Source: Sabethes cyaneus (Eukaryota > Arthropoda > Insecta > Diptera > Culicidae). Taken from it: DNA of 64,000 bases. A program made the position numbers and the translations under genes. Below, one piece after another: positions 43,538 through 53,115 of this stretch. Position 1 is the first letter of the stretch. Each line of letters opens with the position of its first letter. The stretch spans positions 80,551,449 to 80,615,448 of the forward strand of contig NC_071355.1 of the NCBI RefSeq assembly GCF_943734655.1, written 5' to 3'. The notes beneath the pieces are model-generated. The model searched no databases, was not told the origin of the DNA, and saw nothing but the letters and a program-made list of their open reading frames with translations.

Positions 43538-45012
43538 CCCAAGTAGCACTTCCATGTTTTATTACGGTCGTATAGTGATTTTCATGACCAATTTCATAAA
43601 ACCGCTAATAATACTATGACCTCCACCAGAACTTTCTGATGACCGCTTTAAAACTGCTTTCTGACCAAGTGGCCCACTCCTCAGAATGTTTTCATAACCT
43701 CTATAAGAAGCAGGTTATAAGCTCAAGTAGTTATATCACGCTCTGCTGAAAGCAGCAATAAAACTGATTAAGCATTCGCTGCTTGATAGCCACCGCCATA
43801 GTTTAATAAAGATTTTCGATTTTCGCTCTGGTGAAAGCTAAATGAGTTCACCAGCTTTGGCAACTTGAAAATACATCTATGAGCAGAAAAGTTTTAAAGT
43901 TTTACTGTCAAATCATTCCAATTTGGTTTATAGCGAAAATATCCCATAGAATAAATAATGAATTTTTAGCAATCTTAGTTCGTTTGCAGCAAGTGCGCAT
44001 TAAATTTTATCGTGCATATTGACATGATAGGTGGATAAAATCAACGCGGCTCTGAAATTTTGCAATTTTCGAAAACTGGTGGTTTTAACAAAATAAATAT
44101 ATTCAGTTAGTCAATCTCAATTTCTAGCAAAAATATTTTAGTTGCTTGCTGTAACTGCAAAACATTTTGCTTTGATAATTTTTTGTTTGCGAGCATAAAC
44201 AAAATACTACAAAATGGCAATATGGCCTCGCATAAAAATATGATTTTGGTGTTGAGCTTTAGTATTCTTCATACTAGCAGCAAGAAAACTGTTTGATCAG
44301 GGTGTTACAATCAACCGCAATTTTGATTGGTGAGCCATTTTGTATTGGTATACCACACTTACTGTAAATTTATAAGGGACGTGAAGCAGCCAACAAGTTT
44401 TAATGTGGTAATATAAGCAACCACAATAACTTTGCTTTATTAACAGTTTTACTATGGTTTCCTATCTAGCTATAAGTGTGTTTGGACTCGTCCCAGTAAA
44501 CCATTTGGTTTGTATATCTCGATTGCAACTGAGGTATAAGAAATCATATCTGAACGAAAAAGTTATATTTCACGCCATATATGAACATATATGTACCAAA
44601 GTGGAGGCGATATATGTGCGAAAATTTTGACAACTATTTGTAATTCTATTTTGCGCAGTTTTTATAACACGCAACTAAATACTCCTGAATATATGATTAA
44701 GATATGATCAAATATTGCAATTGTCTATCCTGCTTTATAATTCACAGTCATGAATTGTATATGAAGACACGCACGACTGCAAAACAATTTATATTTCACT
44801 TCGATTTGACATACTCTAATCATTATACAATTCCAATGTGAAATTGACATGAAAACGATTTTATGTGAACTTTCTATTACGATTTTGTGATATATGGGTA
44901 CCCTCTTGGTATTACGCAATACCACAATAAAACCTGAGGTAATGATTAATACCGCAATAAAACCTTTATAAAATTCAAATAAAACCAACTGGCTTTAGAA
45001 TTGTTACTTGGG
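43538..45012 (+). mobile_element. MITE A, copy 2, containing MITE B1
   Basis: Starts CCCAAGTAGCACTTCC and ends with the inverse of CCCAAGTAACAATTC. It is flanked by CA on both sides (43536-43537 and 45013-45014). It is collinear with copy 1 (23449-25167) but has internal deletions and carries an extra 407-bp insert (MITE B1) at 44492. It sits inside the RNase H domain of the I-like LINE, whose sequence continues at 45013. Confidence 0.85.
44492..44898 (+). mobile_element. MITE B, copy 1, nested in MITE A2
   Basis: A 407-bp insert with CCCAGTAAACC at the left and TATATGGG at the right. Copy 1 of MITE A reads GGACTCGTATCCTCTTGG across the site without the insert. A second full copy lies in opposite orientation at 62179-62585 with the same length. 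No coding capacity. Confidence 0.85.
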
Positions 45013-45340
45013 CAACCATCCTTGGAAATGTGCGGTTCAACTAGAAATGGAACGAAAGGATGCTGTGTTGTGTATGATGCCAGGGCTTACCGGAATCTCA
45101 GGAAATACCGAAGTTTATACGATGGCTAACAAAGGAAGAGAAAGCGAAATACTCAATCACAAGATTCCAGCAGTGGACAGGATTCGATGCACCAGGAAGA
45201 TTTTGGAGTAAGCATAGGAATCAAATTGGTATGACGCACGGGATGGGAAACTTAGAAAGATTAAACCATCTACGGTGGCATAGAAGGACAGGGAGGGTCG
45301 AAATGAGTTCACATTTCGTTTTCCCAACGAATATGATAGA
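45013..45340 (+). pseudogene. I-like LINE: RNase H C-part
   Basis: A 67-codon frame (45008-45211) reads CMMPGLTGISGNTEVYTMAN, then KGRESEILNHKIPAVD. It aligns with the (W)xPGHTGIxGNExVDxLAxxGR block of RNase H in I-group LINEs; the usual His is Leu here and VD is VY. It continues to about 45340 (KIKPSTVAWKDREGR in a shifted frame) and is then lost. The next recognisable piece of the same polypeptide is at 51430. Confidence 0.72.
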
Positions 45341-45945
45341 AATCCGATTGGAGAATGAAATATTCGCTGCTTACTACTGCCAACTAAATCAAACCACCAA
45401 AACAATAACACAGAGCAGGGCGGCCAGTTCATACAAGTTTCAGCGTATTCAAGGTTGCCAGTTGTTTGAATTAAAAACTAACTCTGTTAGTTTGCATGAG
45501 GAATCGTTAAAACGAACAGGGGTTCACGGAACCAAGAGGAGACGAATAAAAACTACAAGTTACACAGCCCTAAGGATCGTACGAAAGGGTGACGTAGGAC
45601 TATATCAGATCATTAGATCAAAGACTAATGTGAACTGCATTTGTGGCATATATATGTTTATAAGAATCTGTGAGTGTCATTGTTTAAGAGAAAAAGCGAA
45701 ATATTCAGATTCAATTCTTCATTGAATGCAATGGTGGCTTTGTAAATACGTGGACGGGGGTTCATAAGTACAACGCCTGCAACCATTTAGATATAGAGAA
45801 AATCAGTTGTGTGCATCATAAAGGTTGAAATAGTAATGAATGACCAGCCTCCAGATTATTGTATCAAATATGATTATGCGTAGCTTGACATGTTTCAATA
45901 ATCTTACTTTAACTCCTTTAAAAGGGCCATTGGTTACAAATAACA
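45341..45945. other. Unrecognised insertion-like stretch
   Basis: This separates I-LINE sequence from the following repeats and has no recognised domain. A GGGTGACGTAGGACTATATC motif at about 45588 is mirrored by GACGTAGTCCTACGTC (a perfect palindrome except its centre) at about 46491. These could be the two ends of another inverted-repeat element of ~0.9 kb. Confidence 0.35.
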
Positions 45946-45949
45946 TCAA

Positions 45950-46020
45950 AGCCAAAGCACGTTTATCGCAAATATGACGTGCCATTCGAATGTCCTTCTC
46001 TTTTGACATGAATGGCAACA
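45950..46020 (-). repeat. Conserved 70-bp segment shared with 56098-56172
   Basis: The minus strand reads TTGCCATTCATGTCAAAAG ... GGCACGTCATATTTGCGAT ... ACGTGCTTTGGC. The 56.1-kb copy differs at about 7 of 68 positions with no indel. One frame is open in both (LPFMSK.K.I..ARHICD.RALA). The larger element it belongs to is not recognised. Confidence 0.65.
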
Positions 46021-46127
46021 GGCACGGAAGTTAGCGGCATCGAGCCAATGTCTTTTGCTCCGAGAAGGTTTTACTAGTTTACTTTCGCACCTTACCGCTT
46101 GTTACATAGCAGAAAATATGTGGCACA

Positions 46128-46430
46128 TATGCAAAAATGTCTGTTTTATTTATATGAGAGTCCTTATCCTCCTACCACTACCATCATAAAATAAATTCAT
46201 GCCTCCAAAAACCCTCACATGCCAAATTTGGTTCCACTTGCTTGATTAGTTCACGAGTTATGAGGAAATTTGTGTTTCATTTGTAAAGGAGCCCCTCCCC
46301 TCTTACGCCCTCTTTAAAATTGCTCTCTTATCCCTCCATAAAAATGCTGGTCATTTTATCTATCCAACGACTTATAAATTGTTCAGTTTGATTCAGTAGT
46401 TCAGTAGTTATTAGCATTTGAAAACTTTCA
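46128..46430 (+). repeat. Partial copy of the satellite-carrying element
   Basis: TATGAGAGTCCTTATCC, then CATGCCAAATTTGGTTCCA and one degenerate ~145-bp unit (TTATGAGGAAATTTGTG... GGAGCCCC) match the start of the array at 47095-47280. It ends in unrelated sequence. It lies just outside the MITE A3 / pogo-like composite. Confidence 0.7.
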
Positions 46431-46580
46431 TTCAAACGTTAAACTTCTATTTTTGTTTTCACAAAGTGCTACCCAGTCCCAGTATAGTAAACAAAGACGT
46501 AGTCCTACGTCAAAAAATTTTAGCTAGCTAGAAAATCATAATAAAACTGTTAATAAAGCAGGTTTATTGTGATTGCTTAT

Positions 46581-46687
46581 CCAAGCAACAATTTGGATTT
46601 TATTACACTCCTATGACGGCATTCGAGACCAAAATTGGTCATGAAAAGCACCTTAAAAGTACAATAAAACTTACATTGCTGCTTGGG
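46581..46687. mobile_element. 107-bp palindromic derivative of a MITE A terminus
   Basis: CCAAGCAACAATTTGG at the left and CCCAAGCAGCAATGTAAG reading in from the right are both versions of the MITE A end (CCCAAGTAACAATTCC). The right half also matches A further in (TTTTCATGACCAAT). The unit is therefore two A-type termini head to head with almost no interior. Confidence 0.65.
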
Positions 46688-47199
46688 TATACAGCCCGGA
46701 CTCGATTATCCGGGTGTTGATTTTTATTTTCAGCCCGGATAGTCGAATCATTATTTTTGGAAAAAATTTTTTTTGGTATGTCAAGTTTTTTGACTTTTAG
46801 GTATCATGAATGTTTTATTTATTACTAGCTGACCCGACAAACTTCGTATTGCCACAAATTAACCTGTGTTGTACATAAATCATGAATCTCGGATGATCTT
46901 TGTCACTATCTCGAGTTTTGCAAGCCCCCCAGTGGGCGGCGCTTCCGACGGCGGGTCACCGGCAACACTCGCGACCGGCTCGTCCTGAATGATCTAGTGT
47001 TACTATAGATAGTTTTTGTGGTCTTGTTATTGATTAATGTTTTATGGAAGAGTCTCGAATTTCTCGAGTTGGATTAGTTTTTGAGTTTCGCAAAAATTTC
47101 TGTTTTATTTGTATGAGAGTCCATATCCCCCTACCACAGGGGTGAGAGGTCGGTCTCTAACTATCATAAAATAAATTCAAGACTGAAAAATCTCCTACA

Positions 47200-48440
47200 T
47201 GCTAAATTTGGTTCCATTTGCTTGATTAGTACTCAAATTATAAGGAAATTTGTATTTCATTTGTATGGGAGCCCACCCTCTTAAAAGGGAAAGGGGTCGT
47301 AATACACCACAGAAAAAAAATTCTGCCATCTAAAACTCTCACATGCCAAATTTGGTTCCATTTGCTTGATTAGTTCTAAAGTTATGAGCAAATTTGTATT
47401 TCGTTTGAATGGGAGCCCCCCCCCCCTCCTAAAAAGGTAAGAAGTCCTAATTCATAATGGGAAAAATGGTTGCCTCCAAAAACACCCACATGCCAAATAT
47501 GGTTCCATTTGCTTGATTAGTTCTCGAATTATGAGGAAATTTGTATGGAAGCCCCCCCCTCTTAAAGGGGAGAGGAGTTACAATTCCCCTTATAAAGAGG
47601 GAGGGGTCTCAATTTACCATAGAATAAATTCTTGTCACCGAAAACACCCACATGCCAAATTTGGTTCTATTTGCTTGATTAGTTCTCGAGTTATGAGGAA
47701 ATTTGTATTTCATTTGTATAGGAGCCCCCCCTCCTAAAGTGGGGAGAGGTTCTTATTCATCATAGAAAAAATTCTTGCCTCCAAAAACACCTACATGCCA
47801 AATTTGGTTCCATTTGCTGGATTAGCTCTCGAGTTATAAGGAAATTTGTATTTCGTTTGTATAGGAGCCCCCCCCACTTAAAGTGGGGAGGGGTCCCAAT
47901 TCATCATAGAAAAAAATTTTGTCTCCAAAAACACACACATGCCAAATTTGGTTCCATTTGCTTGATTAGTTCTCGAGTTATGAGGAAATTGGTATTTCAT
48001 TTGTACAGGAGCCCCCCCTCTTAAAGTGAGGAGGGGTCCTAATTCAACATAGAAAATTTTCTTGCCCTCGAAAACTTTCACATGCCAAATTTGGTTCCAT
48101 TTGCTTGATTAGTTCTCGAGTTATGAGGAAATTTGTATGGAAACCCCCCCTCTTAAAGGGGAGAGGAGTTATAATTCCCCTTATAAAGAGGGGAGGGGTC
48201 TCAAATTACCCTAGAATAAATTCTTGTCACCGAAAACACCCACATGCCAAATTTGGTTCTAATCAAGCAATAGTTCTCGAGTTATGCAGAAATTTGTGTT
48301 TCATTTGTATGGGAGCCCCCCCTCTTAGTGGGGGGAGGGGTCTCTAACCATCACTAAAACCTTTCCTGGCCCCAAAAACCTCTACATGCAAATTTTCACG
48401 CCGATTGGTTCAGTAGTTTTTGATTCTATAAGGAACACAG

Positions 48441-48474
<34 letters not shown>

Positions 48475-49560
48475 AATCCTTCTTTATAGGTATAGATTTG
48501 TATTTCATTGGTGTAGAAGCCCCCTCTGTTAAAGTGTGGAAGGGTCCTAATTCACCATAGAAAATGTTTTTGCCTCCAAAAACCTCCACATGCCAAATTT
48601 GGTTCTATTTGCTTGATTAGTTCTCGAGTTATGAGGAAATTTGTATTTCATTTGTATAGGAGCCCCCCCTACTAAAGTGAGGAGAGGTCCTAATTCATCA
48701 TAGAAAAAAATCTTGCCTCCAAAAACACCTACATGCCAAAGTTTGTTCCATTTGCTTGATTAGTTCTCGAGTTATGAGGAAATTTATATTTAGCTTATAT
48801 AGGAGCTTCCCCCTCCTAAAGTGGGGAGGTGTCCCAATTCATCATAAAAAATATTCTTGTCTTCGAAAACCTTCACATGCCAAATTTGGTTCCATTTGCT
48901 TGATTAGTTCTCGAGTTATGAGGAAATTTGTATTTCATTTGTACAGGAGCCCCCCCTCTTAAAGTGGGGAGGGGCCTAATTCATCATAGAAAATATTCTT
49001 GCCTTCGAAAACCTTCACATGCCAAATTTGGTTCCATTTGCTTGATTAGTTCTCGAGTTATGAGGAAATTTGTATTTCGCTTGTATATGAGCCCCCCCTC
49101 CTAAAGTAGGGAGGGGTCCCAATTCATCATAGAAAATATTCTTGCCTTCGAAAACCTTCACATGCCAAATTTGGTTCCATTTGCTTGATTAGTTCTCGAG
49201 TTATGAGGAAATTTGTATTTCGCTTGTATAGGAGCCCCCCCTCCTAAAGTGGGGAGGGGTCCCAATTCATCATAGAAAAAATTTTGGTCTCCAAAAACAC
49301 ACACATGCCAAATTTGGTTCCATTTGCTTGATTAGTTCTCGAGTTATGAGGAAATTTGTATGGAAGCCCCCCCTCTTAAAGGGGAGAGGAGTTATAATTC
49401 CCCTTATAAAGAGGGGAGGGGTCTCAAATTACCCTAGAATAAATTCTTGTCATCGAAAACACCCACATGCCAAATTTGGTTCTATTTGCTTGATTAGTTC
49501 TCGAGTTATGTAGAAATTTGTGTTTCATTTGTATGGGAGCCCCCCCTCTTAGTGGGGGGA
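47200..49560 (+). repeat. Tandem array of ~145-bp units
   Basis: About 15 units are marked by CCAAATTTGGTTCCATTTGC. Consecutive markers are mostly 135-148 bp apart. A longer ~163-bp variant (extra GGAGAGGAGTTATAATTCCCC text) occurs near 47490, 48085 and 49307. Every unit also carries a C-run/G-run pair (GGAGCCCCCCC ... GGGGAGGGG) able to pair. Repeated short peptides such as SSRVMRKFVFHLYRSPP are by-products of the repeat and not genes. Confidence 0.85.
48440..48474. repeat. (GACA)n microsatellite, proximal
   Basis: About eight GACA units follow the GATTCTATAAGGAACAC block and precede AAATCCTTCTTTATAGGTATAGATT, the 3' terminus motif of the satellite-carrying element. Here array sequence continues after that terminus, so it is an internal copy of the element end. 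Confidence 0.85.
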
Positions 49561-49665
49561 GGGGTCTCTAACCATCACTAAAACCTTCCCTGGCCCCAAA
49601 AACCTCTACATGCAAATTTTCACGCCGATTGGTTCAGTAGTTTTCGATTCTATAAGGAACAAAAT

Positions 49666-49718
<53 letters not shown>
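49666..49718. repeat. (GACA)n microsatellite, distal
   Basis: About twelve GACA units in the same context as the run at 48440, here at the true 3' end of the element. The two runs differ in length although their flanks are nearly identical. Confidence 0.85.
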
Positions 49719-50700
49719 AATCCTTCTTTATAGGTATAGATTGATCTATCTTCCCAAAAGTCAGAAAATTCCTTTTTTACCATTTTTTCCACTGATGATT
49801 TGTTTTTGGAACAAAATTATTTTTTGTGTGTTATTATTTTCAATATTAAGGTGTTATAAATGATTTTTTTATTATTGATCAATCTCCCCTAAAGTCATAA
49901 GATACCTTTTTTGCAATATTTTTTTATCAATGATTACGATAATGATGATGATGATGATCATGATGATGATGATGATTTTTAAGTAAAAAAATTGATTTCA
50001 TTATCACAGGATTTATTTTTGTTTTGTTCGCCGATAAAAGGGATATAAGAAAGGAATTTTGTAACTTTAGGGAGGTGAATCAATATTTGTCAAGTAAGAA
50101 TCATCATGTAGCATGAAAACTATAACTATAACTATAAGGTTTAAAATAAATCATCGAAAAGAAATAATTTTTTTTTCACCCGGATAATCGAGTCTAAAAA
50201 CCCGGATAATCGAATCCGCGGTTAATGGAATCCCCGGATAATCGAGTCCCGCCTGTACTATCGTGATAAAACTAGTCGGCTGCACCGCATCTTTTATAAA
50301 CTTATCATAAGTGTGGTGGAGCAATACAGTACAGCGCACCAATCAAAATTGATCTTATTATCTTGCTTGTCAAACCGCAATAAATCTGTTAGATTTATAG
50401 AACTTTTAAAACAGTAACACCCTGTTTTAGCTTGTACATAGATTTATTGCTACTATTATGAAGTTCAACATCAAAAACATTTTTTTATGCGAGGCCATAT
50501 TGCCATATTCCAGTATTTTGTTTTAGCTTGCAAACAAAAATTCATCAAAGCAAAGTTTTTTGCAGAAAGAAAGTTATTATCAATCGGGTTTTCAGTTACA
50601 GGAAGCAACTATAATGATTTTGATACAAATTGAGATTGACTAACTGAATATATTAATATCAACTGAAGTTTTTGGAGTGTCTTAGTAGAATACGAAACCT

Positions 50701-50880
50701 GAAATTAAATAAAAAAGAAAACTTTTCCAATTAAATTCTACTATTTATATTTATTTGCGACAGATACGTATTTCGTTCGAAAACAGACACTGACGAAGCC
50801 TGCACGTCGTATGCACGTATCTGTCGCGAATAAATATAAATAGTAGAATTTAATTGGAAAAGTTTTCTTTTTTATTTCAT
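50701..50880. mobile_element. Hairpin (foldback) element inside MITE A3
   Basis: Arms 50701-50770 and 50811-50880 are almost perfect 70-bp inverted repeats (AAACTTTTCCAATTAAATTC ... CGACAGATACGT). They are separated by a 40-nt loop. Comparison with MITE A1 and A2 suggests the inserted segment extends from about 50650 to 50888. No coding capacity. Its ~180-bp hairpin could be transcribed into a long stem. Confidence 0.8.
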
Positions 50881-51429
50881 TACAGATATTTATTTTGTTA
50901 AAACCACCAGTTTCAAAAATTGCAAAATTTCAATGGCGTGTTGTTTTTATTCATCTATTGTATTAATATCTACGATAAAATTTAATGTGCATATGTTGCA
51001 AACCAACGAACGTGATTAAATATTCTATATTTCATTATGGTCGCTATAAACTAAATCGAATAGGATGATCTGACAGTAAAACTTTAACTTTTCTGCTCAC
51101 GTATGTACTTTGACAAAGCTGGCGAACTGATACAGCTTTTTATCAGAGCAAAAACCGAAAAGCTTTATTAAATTATGGCGGTGTCGGTCAAGCAAAGCTT
51201 GGGCGGTTTTATTGCTGCTTTCAGAACCTGATACGACTATTTGACCTTATAACCTGACTCTGAAAAAGATAATAAAAACCTTCTGAAGAGTGGGCCATTT
51301 GTTCGGAAGGCAGTTTAATAGCGGTTATCAGAAAGTTCTGGCGGAGCTCATAGTTTTATTAGCGGTTTTATGAAATTGGTTATGAAAGTCACTATAGGAA
51401 CGTAATAAAACTTACAATTGTTACTTGGG

Positions 51430-51530
51430 TGTGGAACACAACTCTTGATGGAACATATCCTTACCGAGTGTCAATAATGCGAAACGATTAGAAGAAACCT
51501 TAATTTAGAATTTAATGCTTGTGAAATAAT
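51430..51530 (+). pseudogene. I-like LINE: C-terminal zinc-binding piece
   Basis: In frame from 51431: CGTQLLMEHILTECQ, a stop, then CETIRRNLNLEFNACEII. C-x(6-7)-EH-x4-C is the C-terminal knuckle of I/R1-type LINE polyproteins (typically C-x2-C-x7-H-x4-C). It begins exactly where MITE A3 ends, so A3 interrupts this same LINE. The region between the RNase H part (45340) and this piece is missing or displaced. Confidence 0.7.
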
Positions 51531-52029
51531 ATTGTTTTGGTGGAGATAAGGAAGATAGAGTATTAAAATTTGTGACCTTTCGTGACCACGGATACCATGA
51601 ATGGACCGTTGTATTTGAAAGAGTGTCTCCAAAAGCGACTTCCTCCTCTTCTAAAGTCTCGCAACTGTCGTGCGATCTCCCGATAGAATTTGACTTCATA
51701 CCATTACGCAAAGGCCGTGCTGCAGTGGCATAAGGGAAGCAATATCGATTTCGTGCTAAAAAATCATAACCCCGGTGCTGCGGCCAATCGAGAAATACTA
51801 GGCTATTATGAAGCAGAATCTTCTTAAACATCCTAAAGTAGTCAAAACAGTTGATGAAATGAAGAAAACATGGCTAAATATGCAAAACATGTCGATTTTG
51901 AGGTTGTGCAAAATATCATTGGTGGGGTTAAGGCCAAAGTACGCGCATTTCGGTACGGAGGCAAAATTTAATAAAATAAAGTTTAATTGTTTCATTTGAT
52001 GCCCCGAAGGTTTGATGGCAATCGAATAA
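51531..52029. other. Unrecognised DNA
   Basis: A 108-codon minus frame (51831-51505) and overlapping small frames at 51808-52034 show no known motif. No repeat of the window is recognised. Confidence 0.4.
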
Positions 52030-52230
52030 GACACATTCCAGCGTTACGGGACACTATCCCTACTATGCAGGTAGGTTCCTGTTTCATTAAATCCCTGGCA
52101 TTCCAGTGAAAAATGAAGTACTCTTCTAACAACTATTTTACAAGGTATTTTACAAAAAATTGGTGAAACAGGAGGCGGTTCACAGGGTAACAATGGGTAC
52201 TAATTGTGTCCCGTTACGCTGGAATGTGTC
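52030..52230. mobile_element. 201-bp MITE with 25-bp terminal inverted repeats
   Basis: GACACATTCCAGCGTTACGG at the left matches GACACATTCCAGCGTAACGG reading in from the right, with one mismatch in about 25 bp. ATAA flanks both sides (52026-52029 and 52231-52234), a possible 4-bp target duplication. It has no coding capacity. Confidence 0.8.
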
Positions 52231-52790
52231 ATAAAAACACAAATTATGCAAATTAATTTTGTGTTTTATAATTTTAACGTGGACACCCTTTATACCGACC
52301 AAATCGTTATCTCACTAGGTTAGGTTAGGCCAGCCTCACGAAACAATAGCTTCTACGTACTTACGATACTTCCTGAAATAAAATTAAGATGTCAGATGGC
52401 TAGCAGTGATTTTGCCTGGCAGAAATCTTCGAATCCCAATGGCTCTTTCAATCAACGGTCTTTTTATAGCACATTCAACACCATTTTGATAACCGTTTAC
52501 CCTGTGCAAAAACCTCGTGAAAAGGATTCTGGAGACATCTTTCGGCACGTAACACAAGAAAAGGCAGCATACTTTGAATAATAGATTGTTCCCGACGACG
52601 TTGACAAAGATCAACCCAACTTTATCAGCAGCGCTTCACTGAAGCTCATAAATATTTCATGGTCAAGTTCTTGGGAGTCCTTGGACTTTTCCCACTGTAC
52701 TGTTCGTTACTTTTTTCTTATTTTCCTCCGCATATCACGTGCATACTGTCGCTACCCAATTGGTCCGTCTCGTTATTCACTGTCACATTG
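52231..52790. other. Unrecognised DNA
   Basis: Two overlapping frames on opposite strands (52396-52581 plus and 52614-52384 minus) have no known motif. The plus strand after 52660 reads MVKFLGVLGLFPLYCSLLF in an open frame that stops within 50 codons. It is hydrophobic but otherwise featureless. Confidence 0.35.
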
Positions 52791-52794
52791 GAAG

Positions 52795-52886
52795 TCAGTT
52801 AAGTCATCACCAATTGTCAGCCCTTCTTGAACCAGCGTCATCCCTCGTCAACCAACGTTCGCTGCCGGCGCCATCCGTCTGGAGGT
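52795..52886 (+). promoter_or_regulatory. Candidate first exon: initiator and consensus splice donor
   Basis: TCAGTT at 52795-52800 matches the arthropod initiator. About 88 nt downstream, GGAG|GTAAGT at 52881-52890 is a full-consensus 5' splice site. The intervening stretch has no ATG and is pyrimidine-rich, as in many 5' UTR exons. No TATA box or clear DPE was found, and no following exon could be identified. The call rests on two short signals only. Confidence 0.22.
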
Positions 52887-53059
52887 AAGTACTTAAACAT
52901 ACTGGCCAAATCCCTAGACGATCCAGTCCAGTCTCGAGTCAGCTGAGTAAAGCGGTAGGAGGAGAGCGGAGTATAGAGCCAACCAAAAATACACCCGGAG
53001 CGTGACATGTTCTATTCTATTAGGTTCTCATCAAGCATTCGGCCTGGTTTGTGAGCAGT

Positions 53060-53115
53060 CAACATCACCACCATCACCATCATCATCATCGTCGTCGTCC
53101 TCGTCGTCGTCATAT
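53060..53115. repeat. CAT/CGT trinucleotide-rich tract
   Basis: CATCACCACCATCACCATCATCATCATCG-type and then CGTCGTCCTCGTCGTCG-type trinucleotides occupy about 55 bp. They yield His- or Ser-rich open frames (53002-53245) that are most simply explained by the microsatellite. Confidence 0.8.

Larger units (their letters stand above)
46828..49741 (+). mobile_element. Satellite-carrying non-autonomous element (Helentron/DINE-like design)
   Basis: Begins CTAGCTGACCCGACAAACTT and ends TTCTTTATAGGTATAGAT. Between lie a short unique head, about 15 tandem units of ~145 bp, a GATTGGTTCAGTAG block and a (GACA)n microsatellite. Unique head, central tandem array and GTCY/GACA microsatellite are the design described for DINE-1/mini-me and Helentron-type elements of flies. 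The class here is inference, since no hairpin or target rule was verified. Relatives in this window lie at 13114-13790 (minus) and 46128-46430. Confidence 0.7.
46692..50255. mobile_element. Pogo-like TA-flanked element filled with a tandem-repeat element
   Basis: The ends CAGCCCGGACTCGATTATCC and (inverted) CAGGCGGGACTCGATTATCC are terminal repeats. Sub-terminal CCCGGATAATCGA-type motifs are repeated. It is flanked by TA at 46690-46691 and 50256-50257. CTCGATTATCCG is the terminal style of pogo/Tigger elements. No transposase is present. Only ~0.65 kb (46692-46827 and 49742-50255) belongs to the element itself. The rest is the inserted satellite-carrying element. A (GAT)n run lies at 49941-49976. 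Confidence 0.8.
46514..51429 (-). mobile_element. MITE A, copy 3, carrying several nested insertions
   Basis: 46514-46580 and 50258-51429 are the two parts of a minus-oriented MITE A. The left part equals the reverse complement of copy 1 around 24975-25040. The right part runs to CCCAAGTAACAATTG (inverted) at 51429. Between and within them are the mini-MITE at 46581-46687, the pogo-like composite at 46692-50255 and a hairpin element near 50650-50888. The outer left end of copy 3 is missing. On its right side, I-like LINE sequence resumes directly. Confidence 0.8.

Noticed and set aside
47513..49513. Repeated open frames of 60-80 codons reading ISSRVMRKFVFHLYRSPP and similar
   Set aside because: They are the same frame of a 145-bp tandem repeat, with no start context or codon bias. 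They reflect the array, not a gene family.
46828..49741. CRISPR-like array
   Set aside because: Units are ~145 bp with no short identical repeats separated by unique spacers. The context is eukaryotic transposon DNA.
52318..52335. TTAGG telomere-like repeat
   Set aside because: Only two to three imperfect units. Dipterans generally lack TTAGG telomeres.
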